A stretch of 64,000 nucleotides of DNA, taken from Bacteroidales bacterium. Its GTDB lineage: Bacteria; Bacteroidota; Bacteroidia; Bacteroidales; UBA932. A program made the translations under genes and the position numbers. The notes beneath the pieces were generated by a model. The model was not told the origin of the DNA, did not search any database, and worked only from the letters and a program-made list of their open reading frames with translations. The stretch lies in NCBI GenBank assembly GCA_017429475.1, contig JAFROX010000006.1:190008-254007 (forward strand), written 5' to 3'. The stretch's first letter is position 1; the number at the start of each line of letters is the position of its first letter. Shown piece after piece: positions 1 through 9,251 of the stretch.

Positions 1-312
1 GCGGGTATTCCCCACGTGACCTCAATGGGGGCCGGCGCCAAATACGACGCCACCAAGGTCCGTATGACTGATCTCAGCAAGTCCCGCAACTGCCCGCTGG
101 CCTTCATCGTGCGCAAGAAACTCCGCAAGATGGGCATCGAAAAAGGCTTCCCGGTGGTGTATTCCGAGGAACTTCCGGACAACGACGCCATCGTCGAGAC
201 GAAGGGTGAGACCAACAAGAAATCCCAGGTCGGTACCATTTCCTATCTGCCCGCAGTGTTCGGCTGTATCTGCGCCCAGGCTGCCATCACCCATATCATA
301 GATATGGATTAG
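1..312 (+). CDS. tcdA: TcdA, tRNA threonylcarbamoyladenosine dehydratase (C-terminal part)
   Basis: The reading frame is open from the first base, so the 5' end of the gene lies outside the window and 103 C-terminal residues are seen. They match the end of the ThiF/E1-like enzyme TcdA (YgdL/CsdL), which uses ATP to cyclise t6A37 of ANN-decoding tRNAs to ct6A. Typical stretches are the SMGAG turn near the start, the VRKKLRKMGI helix and the VVYSEE strand. The Gly/Ala/Cys-rich tail (LPAVFGCICAQAAI) is also usual. It precedes prfA by 46 bp, with a promoter between them, so prfA need not depend on it. Confidence 0.85.
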   Translation, partial: AGIPHVTSMGAGAKYDATKVRMTDLSKSRNCPLAFIVRKKLRKMGIEKGFPVVYSEELPDNDAIVETKGETNKKSQVGTISYLPAVFGCICAQAAITHIIDMD

Positions 313-332
313 CAAAATCCCGAGATTTTGCG

Positions 333-340
333 TATTTTTG
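333..340 (+). promoter_or_regulatory. prfA promoter, -7 box
   Basis: TATTTTTG fits the Bacteroidota -7 consensus TAnnTTTG and ends 18 nt before the prfA start codon. No clear -33 TTTG is seen at the usual spacing. Confidence 0.55.
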
Positions 341-358
341 CACGCTAATCCCGATTCA

Positions 359-1444
359 ATGGCAGAAAATACTTTACTTTCGAAACTGGCCGACCTCGAG
401 GCCAAATACAAATCTTTGGAGGAACAGATCTCAAGCCCCGAAGTTATAGCTGATATGAAGAAGTTCGTTCAGCTGAACAAGGAATACAAGGAGCTCGAGC
501 CTATCGTTGCTGCAGGAAAGCAATATTCCAAAATGGTGGACGACCTGCAGGCTGCGAAGGATATCCTTATGAACGAGAAGGATGAGGAGCTTAAAGAGAT
601 GGCCCGCGAAGAGGTCAGCAACATCGAGCCCAGGCTTCCCGAGATGGAAGAGCAGATCAAGGTGCTGCTCATCCCCGCAGACCCTCAGGATTCCAAGGAT
701 GCCATCATCGAGATCCGCGGCGGTACAGGCGGCGACGAGGCTGCCATCTTTGCCGGAGACCTTTTCCGTATGTACAGCAAGTTCTGCGAGAAGAAGGGAT
801 GGAAGATTGAGGTCAACAGCCAGTCCGAAGGCGCAATGGGCGGCTTCAAGGAGATCGTGGCCAAGATTTCCGGCGACAAGGTCTATGGCACGATGAAGTA
901 CGAGAGCGGCGTTCACCGCGTTCAGCGCGTGCCCCAGACCGAGACTCAGGGCCGCGTGCATACCTCTGCCGCGTCTGTGGTAGTGCTTCCGGAAGCCGAC
1001 GAATTCGACATAGAACTCAATATGAGCGATATCCGCAAGGATACCTTCTGCTCATCAGGTCCCGGTGGACAGGGCGTGAACACCACATATTCAGCCATCC
1101 GCCTGACCCATATCCCCACAGGCATCGTGGTACAGTGCCAGGACGAGCGCTCCCAGCTCAAGAACCTCGACAAGGCGATGGCCGAGCTGCGTACCCGCCT
1201 CTACAACCTCGAATACGAGAAATATCTCAACGAGATATCATCTACCCGTAAGACAATGGTCTCTACTGGAGACCGCTCCGCAAAGATCAGAACGTACAAC
1301 TATCCCCAGTCCCGCGTGACAGACCATCGCATAGGCTACACTATGTACAATCTTCCTGTGTTCATGGATGGAGATATCCAGGAGCTGATAGACCAGCTGC
1401 AGATTGCAGAGAATGCAGAAAGACTGAAGGCTGCGGGCGAATAA
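359..1444 (+). CDS. prfA: Peptide chain release factor 1
   Basis: 361 residues, the usual RF1 length. RF1 reads UAA and UAG in the ribosomal A site and triggers peptidyl-tRNA hydrolysis. The catalytic loop SGPGGQGVN is present. The anticodon-like PxT motif reads PQT within HRVQRVPQTETQGRVHTSA, in place of the PAT of E. coli. The ATG at 359 was chosen because it starts the conserved N-terminal helix and sits 18 nt after a -7 box; a frame extension upstream would begin inside that promoter. First gene of a tight run with uvrB, relA and uvrA. Confidence 0.96.
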   Translation: MAENTLLSKLADLEAKYKSLEEQISSPEVIADMKKFVQLNKEYKELEPIVAAGKQYSKMVDDLQAAKDILMNEKDEELKEMAREEVSNIEPRLPEMEEQIKVLLIPADPQDSKDAIIEIRGGTGGDEAAIFAGDLFRMYSKFCEKKGWKIEVNSQSEGAMGGFKEIVAKISGDKVYGTMKYESGVHRVQRVPQTETQGRVHTSAASVVVLPEADEFDIELNMSDIRKDTFCSSGPGGQGVNTTYSAIRLTHIPTGIVVQCQDERSQLKNLDKAMAELRTRLYNLEYEKYLNEISSTRKTMVSTGDRSAKIRTYNYPQSRVTDHRIGYTMYNLPVFMDGDIQELIDQLQIAENAERLKAAGE

Positions 1445-1456
1445 GCCTGCGCAGTG

Positions 1457-3460
1457 ATGCAGTTCAAGATACAATCGCCCTACAAGCCCACCGGCGACCA
1501 GCCGGAGGCCATCGAGCAGATATGCAGCGCTTTCCGCTCGGGGGTGGACTGTGTCACGTTGCTTGGAGTCACCGGAAGCGGCAAGACCTTCACGATGGCC
1601 AACGTGATCGAGCAACTTCAGCGGCCGGCGCTTATCCTGAGCCACAACAAGACCCTCGCAGCCCAGCTCTATGGAGAGTTCAAGTCGTTCTTTCCCGAGA
1701 ATGCGGTGGAATATTTCGTAAGCTATTACGACTACTATCAGCCGGAGGCATACCTGCCCACTACTGACACATACATCGAGAAAGACCTCAGCATCAACGA
1801 AGAGATAGACAAGCTCCGTCTTAGGGCTACTTCCGCACTGCTTTCCGGACGCCGGGACGTGGTGGTGATCTCATCGGTATCCTGCCTTTACGGCATCGGC
1901 AATCCCGATGACTTCCACGACAGCACGATAGTGGTGGCGCGCGGACAGAAGATCAGCCGCAACAAGTTCCTATACAGCCTTGTGGATGCCCTCTACAGTC
2001 GCAATGAGACTGAATTCAAGCGCGGAACCTTCCGTGTCAAGGGCGACAGCATCGACATTTTCCTGGCCTACGGGGACCTCGCGTGCAGGGTGGTGTTCTT
2101 CGGCGACGAGATAGAGTCGGTGGAGCTCATCGACCCCATCAGCGGTGCTACCGTCGAATTCCTCAACGAGATCACGATATACCCGGCCAACAACTTCGTC
2201 ACGACGAAGGAACGCACCAGGCAGGCCATCAACGAGATTCAGGACGATATGATGGAGCGGGTGTCGTATTTCAACGAAATAGGCCGCGGCCTCGAGGCCA
2301 AGAGGCTTAAGCAGAGGGTGGAGTATGACATCGAGATGATCAAGGAAATAGGATATTGCCCCGGCATCGAGAACTATTCCCGCTATTTCGACCGCCGCAA
2401 GCCCGGGCAGAGACCTTTCTGCCTCATTGATTATTTTCCCGAAGATTTCGTAACTTTCATAGACGAAAGCCACGTGACCATCCCGCAGGTGCGGGCGATG
2501 TACGGAGGAGACCGCGCGCGCAAGGAAACCCTGATCGAATATGGATTCAGGCTTCCCGCAGCCGCTGACAACCGTCCGCTCAAGTTCGACGAGTTCGAGA
2601 ACATACTCGGCCAGAAACTGTATGTGAGCGCCACTCCGGGAGACTACGAACTGGAAAAGTGCGGAGGTCTTGTGGTTGAGCAGGTGGTTCGTCCTACAGG
2701 ACTGCTGGACCCTCCGATAGAGGTGCGGCCCACTAAGAACCAGATAGACGACCTGCTCGAAGAGATAGAGATACGCAGCGAGAAGGACGAGAGGGTGCTT
2801 GTGACCACGCTTACCAAACGGATGGCGGAAGAGCTTGAGAAATACCTGACCAGGATGGACGTGCGCAGCCGCTACATACACTCTGATGTGGACACGCTCG
2901 AAAGGGTGGAGATCATAGAAGACTTCAAGGCAGGCCGCTTCGACGTTCTGGTGGGTGTGAACCTCCTCCGCGAAGGACTGGACCTTCCGACTGTGTCGCT
3001 GGTGGCAATACTGGACGCGGACAAGGAAGGTTTCCTGCGCAGCGAACGTTCGCTCACCCAGACTGCCGGCCGAGCCGCCAGGAACATAAACGGCAAGGTG
3101 ATAATGTATGCCGACACAGTCACCGAGTCGATGCAGCGCACCATCGACGAAACCAACCGTCGGCGGGCAAAGCAGCAGCGCTACAACGAAGAGAACGGCA
3201 TCACGCCCCATCAGGTCGGCATCAAGGCGTATAACGCACTCGTGCGTACAGATACATACCAGAGGGAGGACGATATCCGCAAACAGGCAAGATATTTGGA
3301 GGAGGATCCCGTCGTCAGCAAGATGGACGAAACCCAGCTGAAGGCTGCCATCGCAGCTGCCAAGAAGAGGATGGAAGATGCCGCCGCGCAGCTTGATTTC
3401 CTCGCGGCAGCCCAGGCCCGTGACGAAATGAATGCACTCAAACTGTTGCTGGAGAAATGA
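1457..3460 (+). CDS. uvrB: UvrABC system protein B
   Basis: 667 residues. UvrB is the helicase-like damage-verification subunit of nucleotide excision repair; it is loaded by UvrA and recruits UvrC. Visible are the Walker A motif GVTGSGKTF, the DNA-clamping beta-hairpin region YYDYYQPEAYLP, the DESH helicase motif II, the motif VI region TAGRAARN, and a C-terminal UVR domain (about 630-665) that contacts UvrC. A GTG lies one codon upstream; the ATG at 1457, 12 bp after prfA, is preferred. Its TGA overlaps the relA start by 4 bp, which suggests translational coupling. uvrA follows relA, so both early NER subunits share this unit. Confidence 0.97.
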   Translation: MQFKIQSPYKPTGDQPEAIEQICSAFRSGVDCVTLLGVTGSGKTFTMANVIEQLQRPALILSHNKTLAAQLYGEFKSFFPENAVEYFVSYYDYYQPEAYLPTTDTYIEKDLSINEEIDKLRLRATSALLSGRRDVVVISSVSCLYGIGNPDDFHDSTIVVARGQKISRNKFLYSLVDALYSRNETEFKRGTFRVKGDSIDIFLAYGDLACRVVFFGDEIESVELIDPISGATVEFLNEITIYPANNFVTTKERTRQAINEIQDDMMERVSYFNEIGRGLEAKRLKQRVEYDIEMIKEIGYCPGIENYSRYFDRRKPGQRPFCLIDYFPEDFVTFIDESHVTIPQVRAMYGGDRARKETLIEYGFRLPAAADNRPLKFDEFENILGQKLYVSATPGDYELEKCGGLVVEQVVRPTGLLDPPIEVRPTKNQIDDLLEEIEIRSEKDERVLVTTLTKRMAEELEKYLTRMDVRSRYIHSDVDTLERVEIIEDFKAGRFDVLVGVNLLREGLDLPTVSLVAILDADKEGFLRSERSLTQTAGRAARNINGKVIMYADTVTESMQRTIDETNRRRAKQQRYNEENGITPHQVGIKAYNALVRTDTYQREDDIRKQARYLEEDPVVSKMDETQLKAAIAAAKKRMEDAAAQLDFLAAAQARDEMNALKLLLEK

Positions 3461-5580
3461 TGCAGGACAATATAGACAAGATATGCTCGTACTACAGCGA
3501 GAATGACGCAGCGATGATCCGCCGTGCGTATGACCTTGCCTGCACCACTCTCGAGGGCAAGCTCCGCAGCAACAACCATCCTTTCATCGAGCACCCGCTT
3601 TCAGTCGCAGGAATCGTGGCCAAGGAGCTGGGACTCGGCGCCGATGCGGTTGCAGTGGTGTTCCTCCACGAGGCTACCCGCCTGGAAAACGCCACTCTAG
3701 AGACAGTGAAGGGGTCTTTCGACAAGGCCGTCATAGATATGGCGGTCAGCCTCAACAAGATTTCCGAGATCAAGCCCAAGGACACCCGCCTCGAAGCAGA
3801 CCGCTACCGCAAGTTGATAGCCTCCTATTCCAGCGACCCCAAGGTGTTCCTCATCAAACTTGCCGACCGCCTCGAGATAATGCGCAACCTCAGCATTCTG
3901 CCCAAGTCCGACCAGGCCCGCAAGAATGCTGAGACAATCCTGCTCTATGTTCCTCTGGCCCATCAGACAGGAGTCTACAATGTCAAGAGCGAACTCGAGG
4001 ACCTCTGGCTGAAGTATGCCGACCCGGAGCAGTTCAGGGCCATCTCCAACCAGCTGAAGGCAGGCGAGAAGGAGCGCGAGGCGCTCGTCCGCGAGTTCGT
4101 ACGTCCCCTCGAGGACAAGCTCAGGCAGAAAGGTATAAAATATACCCTCAAGGCCCGCACCAAGAGTGCCTACTCTATCTGGCGCAAGATGCAGGTCCAG
4201 GACATCCCTTTCAGCAAGGTATATGACGTATTTGCCATTAGGTTCATCATAGACGCGCCTCTCGAAAAGGAGAAGGACCTTTGCTGGGAAGTCTATTCCC
4301 TGGTGACGGAAGAATACGAGCCCGACACCAGCCGTCTCCGCGACTGGATAACGGTACCCAAGCCCAATGGCTACCAGTCTCTCCAGATTACCGTCAAGAA
4401 TGCCCGCGGCCAGTTCCTCGAGGTGCAGATCCGCACCGAAAGGATGGACTACGAGGCCGAACTCGGCAGCGCCGCGCATTGGTCGTACAAGGGGGTCAAG
4501 AAAGAAGAGAGCCTCAGACACTGGCTGGATATGGTTCACGGCCTCATCAGCGGAAACGCTCAGGATAGCTACGAGCAGGTGGATTCCGTCATCAACCAGG
4601 ATGTGTTCGTCTTCACACCCAACGGTGAACTGCGGCAGCTCAAGGCAGGCGCCACGGTGCTTGACTTCGCCTTCGACATCCACTCCAACATAGGCCTCAA
4701 GTGCGCCGGGGCGAAGATAGGCAGCAAGATGGTCTCCATCAAGGAGAAACTCAAGACAGGCGACGTGGTGGAGATACTCACCAACAAGAACCAGAAGCCC
4801 AGCGCAGGCTGGCTGGATTTCGTGGTGACATCGAAGGCCCGCACCAAGATCAAGCAGCGTCTCAAGGAAGAGGAGAACAAGATGGCCCGTGAGGGCAAGC
4901 AGCTCCTTGAACGCAGGCTGAAGAACTGGAAACTGGAGCTGCCAGACGACGGTCTGACATATCTCGTAAAGAAATACAAGTTCCGCACTGCCAACGAACT
5001 GTTCTCCGCCCTCGGGTCCGGAACCGTCGATGTGGCCGAAATCAAGTCCTTCATCCTTGAGAGAGCCGCACATATGCAGGAGGCCGTGGAGAGCCACGTG
5101 ACCCACGCCCTGCGCAAGACGGAGTCTTCGGACTACCTCGTGATAGGCGACAACAGCAAGCTCAAGAACGTGGACTACAAGATGGCCCGCTGCTGCAACC
5201 CCGTCTATGGCGACGAGGTATTCGGCTTCGTGACCATAAACGACGGCATCAAGATCCACCGTATGTCCTGCCCCAACGCATCGAGGCTGCTGACCTTGTA
5301 TCCCCACCGTGTGCAGAAGGTGCGCTGGAAGGACGATGCCAGCACCAACAGTTTCCAGACCACTCTGCGCTGCATAGTGGAGTCTGACTCCGCGGTGAAC
5401 GAAGTAATCTCGACAATCAGTATGTTCAAGGCTTCGATCCGTGCATTCTATGCGAAGGATGCGCGCAACGGCGAGAAGGAGGTCACGGCGACCATCTTCG
5501 TCCCGGGCAACCTCGAACTCGACAAGATAATGGCTTCCCTCAAGAAGCTCAAGGATTTAAGACAAGTGACAAGGCAGTAG
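3457..5580 (+). CDS. relA: RelA/SpoT family (p)ppGpp synthetase, hydrolase domain degenerate
   Basis: 707 residues in the long RSH layout: HD hydrolase region (about 25-180), synthetase (about 215-345), TGS (about 382-445), helical region and C-terminal ACT. The synthetase looks complete, with VPKPNGYQSLQ and VQIRTERMDYEAELGSAAHW. The hydrolase does not: the HDxxED metal/catalytic signature reads H71-E72-A-T-R-L, and the LADRLHNMR motif reads LADRLEIMR. By family knowledge it should be a synthetase-only, RelA-type enzyme, so a separate SpoT-type hydrolase is expected elsewhere in the genome. It overlaps uvrB by 4 bp and its stop codon abuts the uvrA start. Confidence 0.9.
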   Translation: MMQDNIDKICSYYSENDAAMIRRAYDLACTTLEGKLRSNNHPFIEHPLSVAGIVAKELGLGADAVAVVFLHEATRLENATLETVKGSFDKAVIDMAVSLNKISEIKPKDTRLEADRYRKLIASYSSDPKVFLIKLADRLEIMRNLSILPKSDQARKNAETILLYVPLAHQTGVYNVKSELEDLWLKYADPEQFRAISNQLKAGEKEREALVREFVRPLEDKLRQKGIKYTLKARTKSAYSIWRKMQVQDIPFSKVYDVFAIRFIIDAPLEKEKDLCWEVYSLVTEEYEPDTSRLRDWITVPKPNGYQSLQITVKNARGQFLEVQIRTERMDYEAELGSAAHWSYKGVKKEESLRHWLDMVHGLISGNAQDSYEQVDSVINQDVFVFTPNGELRQLKAGATVLDFAFDIHSNIGLKCAGAKIGSKMVSIKEKLKTGDVVEILTNKNQKPSAGWLDFVVTSKARTKIKQRLKEEENKMAREGKQLLERRLKNWKLELPDDGLTYLVKKYKFRTANELFSALGSGTVDVAEIKSFILERAAHMQEAVESHVTHALRKTESSDYLVIGDNSKLKNVDYKMARCCNPVYGDEVFGFVTINDGIKIHRMSCPNASRLLTLYPHRVQKVRWKDDASTNSFQTTLRCIVESDSAVNEVISTISMFKASIRAFYAKDARNGEKEVTATIFVPGNLELDKIMASLKKLKDLRQVTRQ

Positions 5581-8367
5581 ATGGAGCAGGAAGGGTGCAT
5601 ATTCATCAAGGGCGCGAGGGCCAACAACTTGAAGAACTTCGACCTTTCTATTCCGAGAGGAAAGTTCGTCGTGGTCACAGGCATCTCCGGCTCCGGCAAG
5701 TCTTCCATCGCCTTCGACACCATATATGCGGAAGGTCACAGACGTTTTGCGGAGAGCCTTTCTTCGTTCGCACGCCAGTTCCTCGGCAGGATGAGCAAGC
5801 CTGCTGTGGACTACATCACTGGAATACCCCCTGCAATCGCCGTGGAGCAGAAGGTGAACACCACCAACCCCCGCAGCACCATAGCCACTACCACCGAGGT
5901 CTATGACTATCTGAGGCTGCTGTTCGTCAATGCAGGCCGCACCTATTCTCCGGTCAGCGGCCGGGAAGTGGTCTGCGACACTGCCAAGAGCGTGCTGGAT
6001 TATCTCCTGACTCTCGAGAGCGGCACCGTGGCCCTGATAGCTTCGATGATCGACTGCGAACCATCCAAGACCGTCGAGATGATGCTTTCTCTCAAGGAAG
6101 ACGGCTTCTCCAGGCTTGTGGACCTTCGAAACGGCACTTTCTTCAAGATAGACGAACTCCTCGCCTCAGGGCAGGCGACTGATCTCAACGACAAGGCCCT
6201 GCTCATCGACAGGGTGACCGTGGCCGACGATGAGGATTTCCGCTCCCGCGTGCTCGATTCCGCACAGACTGCCTTCTCCAAGGGAAAGGGCTACATCTAC
6301 GCCGGCCCGGCCGGCAAGATGCAAAGCTTTTCGAACATCTTCGAGGCCGACGGCATAGTCTTCGAGAAACCTACCGAGAATTTCTTCAGCTACAACAGTC
6401 CGCTGGGTGCCTGTCCGGTATGCGGCGGATACGGAAAGATACTCGGCATCGACGAAGCGCTCGTGATTCCCAATCCGACACTCAGCGTCTATGAAGGTGC
6501 CGTGGCCTGCTGGAGAGGCGACGTGATGGGCTATTGCCGCGACCGTCTGGTGGAGAACGCCTATCTGTTCGACTTCCCAATCCACAAGCCGTACAAGGAC
6601 CTCACCCGCGAGCAGAAGGACCTGCTCTGGAACGGCAACGAATATTTCGACGGCATCAACACCTTCTTCGACTGGGTGCGCAAGAACCGCTACAAGATAC
6701 AGTACAAATATATGCTCAGCCGCTACACCGGCAAGACCGTGTGCCGTGCCTGCGGCGGATCCCGCCTGCGTAAGGAGGCTCTGTATGTCAAGGTAGGCGG
6801 CAAGAACATCTCCGAGGTTATGGATATGCAGATCAAGGACCTGCAGAAATACCTCGATTCGCTCGACGTGCTGCTGACCGACTATGAGAAAGAGAAGGTT
6901 GCGGTGCCTCTCAAGGAACTCAGGATGCGTGTGGGCTATATGATGGACGTAGGCCTGGGCTACCTGACGATGTCCCGTCCGTCCAATACCCTCAGCGGAG
7001 GCGAAAGCCAGCGCATCAACCTCGTCAGTTCTCTCGGAAACAACCTCGTGGGCTCCCTCTACATACTTGACGAACCGAGCATAGGCCTGCATTCACGCGA
7101 CACCGAAAAGCTGATCGGCGTGCTGAAGCGTCTCCGCGACCTGGGCAATACTGTTCTGGTGGTGGAGCACGACGAACAGATAATCAAGGCAGCAGACCTG
7201 CTGATCGACGTAGGACCTTTCGCCGGCATCTATGGCGGCCAGATTGTCTATCAGGGACTCCCTGACGGCAGCGGCGTCTACAACGGCGACTCGATCACCA
7301 TCGACTATCTGCAGGGCCGCAGGAGCAGATATCTCCCCGAAGCCAAGAGACCCTGGAAATATTCCATCGAGATCTGCGGTGCGGCGGAGAACAACCTGAA
7401 GAACATTTCAGTGAGGTTCCCGCTCAACTGCCTCACCGTCGTGACCGGAGTGAGCGGAAGCGGAAAATCATCGCTTGTAGGGGATATCCTTTATCCTGCC
7501 GTTTACCGTCACATCAACCAGATAGGAGAGAGGCCCGGCGCATACCGCGAGCTCAAGGGTGACCTGAACAGGATCACTTCCATAGAATATGTGGACCAGA
7601 ACCCCATAGGCAAGAGCAGCCGTTCGAATCCGGTGACCTACCTGAAGGTATACGACGACATCCGCAAGCTGTTCTCAGAGCAGCCCTATGCCAAGATGAA
7701 CGGCTTCGGCCACTCGCATTTCTCCTTCAACATCGAGGGAGGTCGCTGCCCTGACTGCCAGGGCGAGGGCGTCATCCGCATCCAGATGCAGTTCATGGCC
7801 GACGTGACGATGGTGTGCGAGAGCTGCGGAGGCCACAGGTTCATGCCCGAGATACTCGAAGTCAAGTATCAGGACAAGAATATCGACGACGTGCTGAATA
7901 TGAGCGTCAGCGAAGCCGTCGAGTTCTTTTCTTCGCAGGAAGATGCGGCGGCAAAGAGGATAGCCGAGAAATTGCAGCCGCTGGTGGATGTGGGCCTTGC
8001 ATATCTGAAGCTTGGACAGAGCAGCAGCACGCTCAGCGGCGGAGAGAGCCAGCGCATCAAGCTCGCTTCGTTCCTGGGCAAGGATTCTTCATTGAAAGAC
8101 CATATCCTGTTCATCTTCGACGAGCCGACCACCGGCCTTCATTTCTATGACATAGAGAAGCTTCTCAAATCGTTCGACGCCTTGATTGCGAAAGGGCACT
8201 CCATAATTGTGGTCGAACACAATATGGACGTGATAAAGGCTGCCGACTGGCTGATAGAACTGGGACCCGACGCAGGTGACGAGGGTGGAGAACTGATATT
8301 CGAGGGAACGCCGGAAGAACTTGTGAAACATCCCGAATTTCCTACCGGCAAGGCTCTTCAGGAATAG
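5581..8367 (+). CDS. uvrA: UvrABC system protein A
   Basis: 928 residues, two ABC ATPase halves. UvrA scans DNA as a dimer and hands lesions to UvrB. Walker A motifs are GISGSGKSS and GVSGSGKSS; signature motifs are TLSGGESQRIN and TLSGGESQRIK. The second zinc module (CRACGGSRLR) and the third (CPDCQGEG...CESCGGHRF) are complete. The first module keeps only its second Cys pair (CPVCGGYG); the usual upstream CxxC pair is absent. This may be a lineage trait or mark a second UvrA type. The ATG directly follows the relA stop, and there is no intergenic space. Confidence 0.93.
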   Translation: MEQEGCIFIKGARANNLKNFDLSIPRGKFVVVTGISGSGKSSIAFDTIYAEGHRRFAESLSSFARQFLGRMSKPAVDYITGIPPAIAVEQKVNTTNPRSTIATTTEVYDYLRLLFVNAGRTYSPVSGREVVCDTAKSVLDYLLTLESGTVALIASMIDCEPSKTVEMMLSLKEDGFSRLVDLRNGTFFKIDELLASGQATDLNDKALLIDRVTVADDEDFRSRVLDSAQTAFSKGKGYIYAGPAGKMQSFSNIFEADGIVFEKPTENFFSYNSPLGACPVCGGYGKILGIDEALVIPNPTLSVYEGAVACWRGDVMGYCRDRLVENAYLFDFPIHKPYKDLTREQKDLLWNGNEYFDGINTFFDWVRKNRYKIQYKYMLSRYTGKTVCRACGGSRLRKEALYVKVGGKNISEVMDMQIKDLQKYLDSLDVLLTDYEKEKVAVPLKELRMRVGYMMDVGLGYLTMSRPSNTLSGGESQRINLVSSLGNNLVGSLYILDEPSIGLHSRDTEKLIGVLKRLRDLGNTVLVVEHDEQIIKAADLLIDVGPFAGIYGGQIVYQGLPDGSGVYNGDSITIDYLQGRRSRYLPEAKRPWKYSIEICGAAENNLKNISVRFPLNCLTVVTGVSGSGKSSLVGDILYPAVYRHINQIGERPGAYRELKGDLNRITSIEYVDQNPIGKSSRSNPVTYLKVYDDIRKLFSEQPYAKMNGFGHSHFSFNIEGGRCPDCQGEGVIRIQMQFMADVTMVCESCGGHRFMPEILEVKYQDKNIDDVLNMSVSEAVEFFSSQEDAAAKRIAEKLQPLVDVGLAYLKLGQSSSTLSGGESQRIKLASFLGKDSSLKDHILFIFDEPTTGLHFYDIEKLLKSFDALIAKGHSIIVVEHNMDVIKAADWLIELGPDAGDEGGELIFEGTPEELVKHPEFPTGKALQE

Positions 8368-8369
8368 GA

Positions 8370-9251
8370 CTATTCGTCTTCTTCGTCAATCACCATATAC
8401 CGCTGGTTTCCGAAAAAGCTCATCGCCTTGGCCAGCAGTTCCACCATTGCCTTGTTCCCCTTCTGGTCGTAATAGAAGGCGATCAGCTCCATATACATCG
8501 TCAGTATGGTGGCATCTTTCTTCACTACCATCGCCGAGGTGTCAAGGTTGAGGCCCTGGGCTGACATCATCGAGGCAAGGCTGTCCTGCATGAATATTTC
8601 GCCTTTGTGGAAGACGTTGAGGTAGAAGAGTATCTTGCCGTCCTCCTCATAGACGGGGACGAAACCACCCTTGAAGCAGAGCGGATATATGGGCAGGCCT
8701 GCGGCGTGGGCCACGGCGAAATAAAGCACCGAGATGGCGACGGGATTGCCGCGCCTGTTCTCTATGACATTTATGAACAGGGAATTGTCTTCAGAAAAGG
8801 AGAACGGGTCGGTGGTGGTGAAACGGTATCTGTTGTAGAAGATGTGGTTCAGGATGCGGGCGTTCTCGACGGCCGTCTTGTCTTCCGACGTCTCGCTCAT
8901 TATCTCGCCGATGAGCGGAATCAGGTCGTCATAGAAAGCGGCCCTCTTGTAGCCCGGGGTGAGCAGCGCGCTTATCAGATATGCTCCCTCCAGAAGCGTG
9001 GCTTCCTCCTTTTTGGCAAGGGCAGCATACTGCTCGAGCTGGTCCAGCACCGAAGCGGCGCTGTAATAGATGTATTTGCGGTTGATGATGTCCCTGCGGG
9101 CCTCGTCCTCGGTCTTAATAGCCATATTTCGCAGCGCATCCAGCAATTCGGGACCGCCCTGCCGGATCTTGCGGTCCAGCGCGGAGGCAACCTGAAGGTC
9201 AGGATCGTCGAACAGGTCGACCAAATATTCGAGGTCTTTGGTGTCAGCCAT
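8370..9251 (-). CDS. SirB1-family transglutaminase-like protein
   Basis: 293 residues. The central region (DNSLFINVIENRRGNPVA followed by SVLYFAVAHAAGLPIYP) matches SirB1/YchA proteins, which combine a transglutaminase-like fold with helical repeats. Their biochemical role is not settled. No signal peptide is visible, so a cytoplasmic protein is expected. It is the last gene of a minus-strand run: its ATG overlaps by one base the stop of the nucleoside phosphorylase. It converges with uvrA, leaving 2 bp and no room for a separate terminator. Confidence 0.75.
   Translation of the reverse strand: MADTKDLEYLVDLFDDPDLQVASALDRKIRQGGPELLDALRNMAIKTEDEARRDIINRKYIYYSAASVLDQLEQYAALAKKEEATLLEGAYLISALLTPGYKRAAFYDDLIPLIGEIMSETSEDKTAVENARILNHIFYNRYRFTTTDPFSFSEDNSLFINVIENRRGNPVAISVLYFAVAHAAGLPIYPLCFKGGFVPVYEEDGKILFYLNVFHKGEIFMQDSLASMMSAQGLNLDTSAMVVKKDATILTMYMELIAFYYDQKGNKAMVELLAKAMSFFGNQRYMVIDEEDE

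Noticed and set aside
1970-3211. Minus-strand open frame of 413 codons opposite uvrB
   Set aside because: Same reason: a shadow created by codon bias of uvrB.
3697-5307. Long minus-strand open frame (536 codons) opposite relA
   Set aside because: It is the antisense frame of a conserved, GC-rich coding gene. The protein has no family features and relA is certain.
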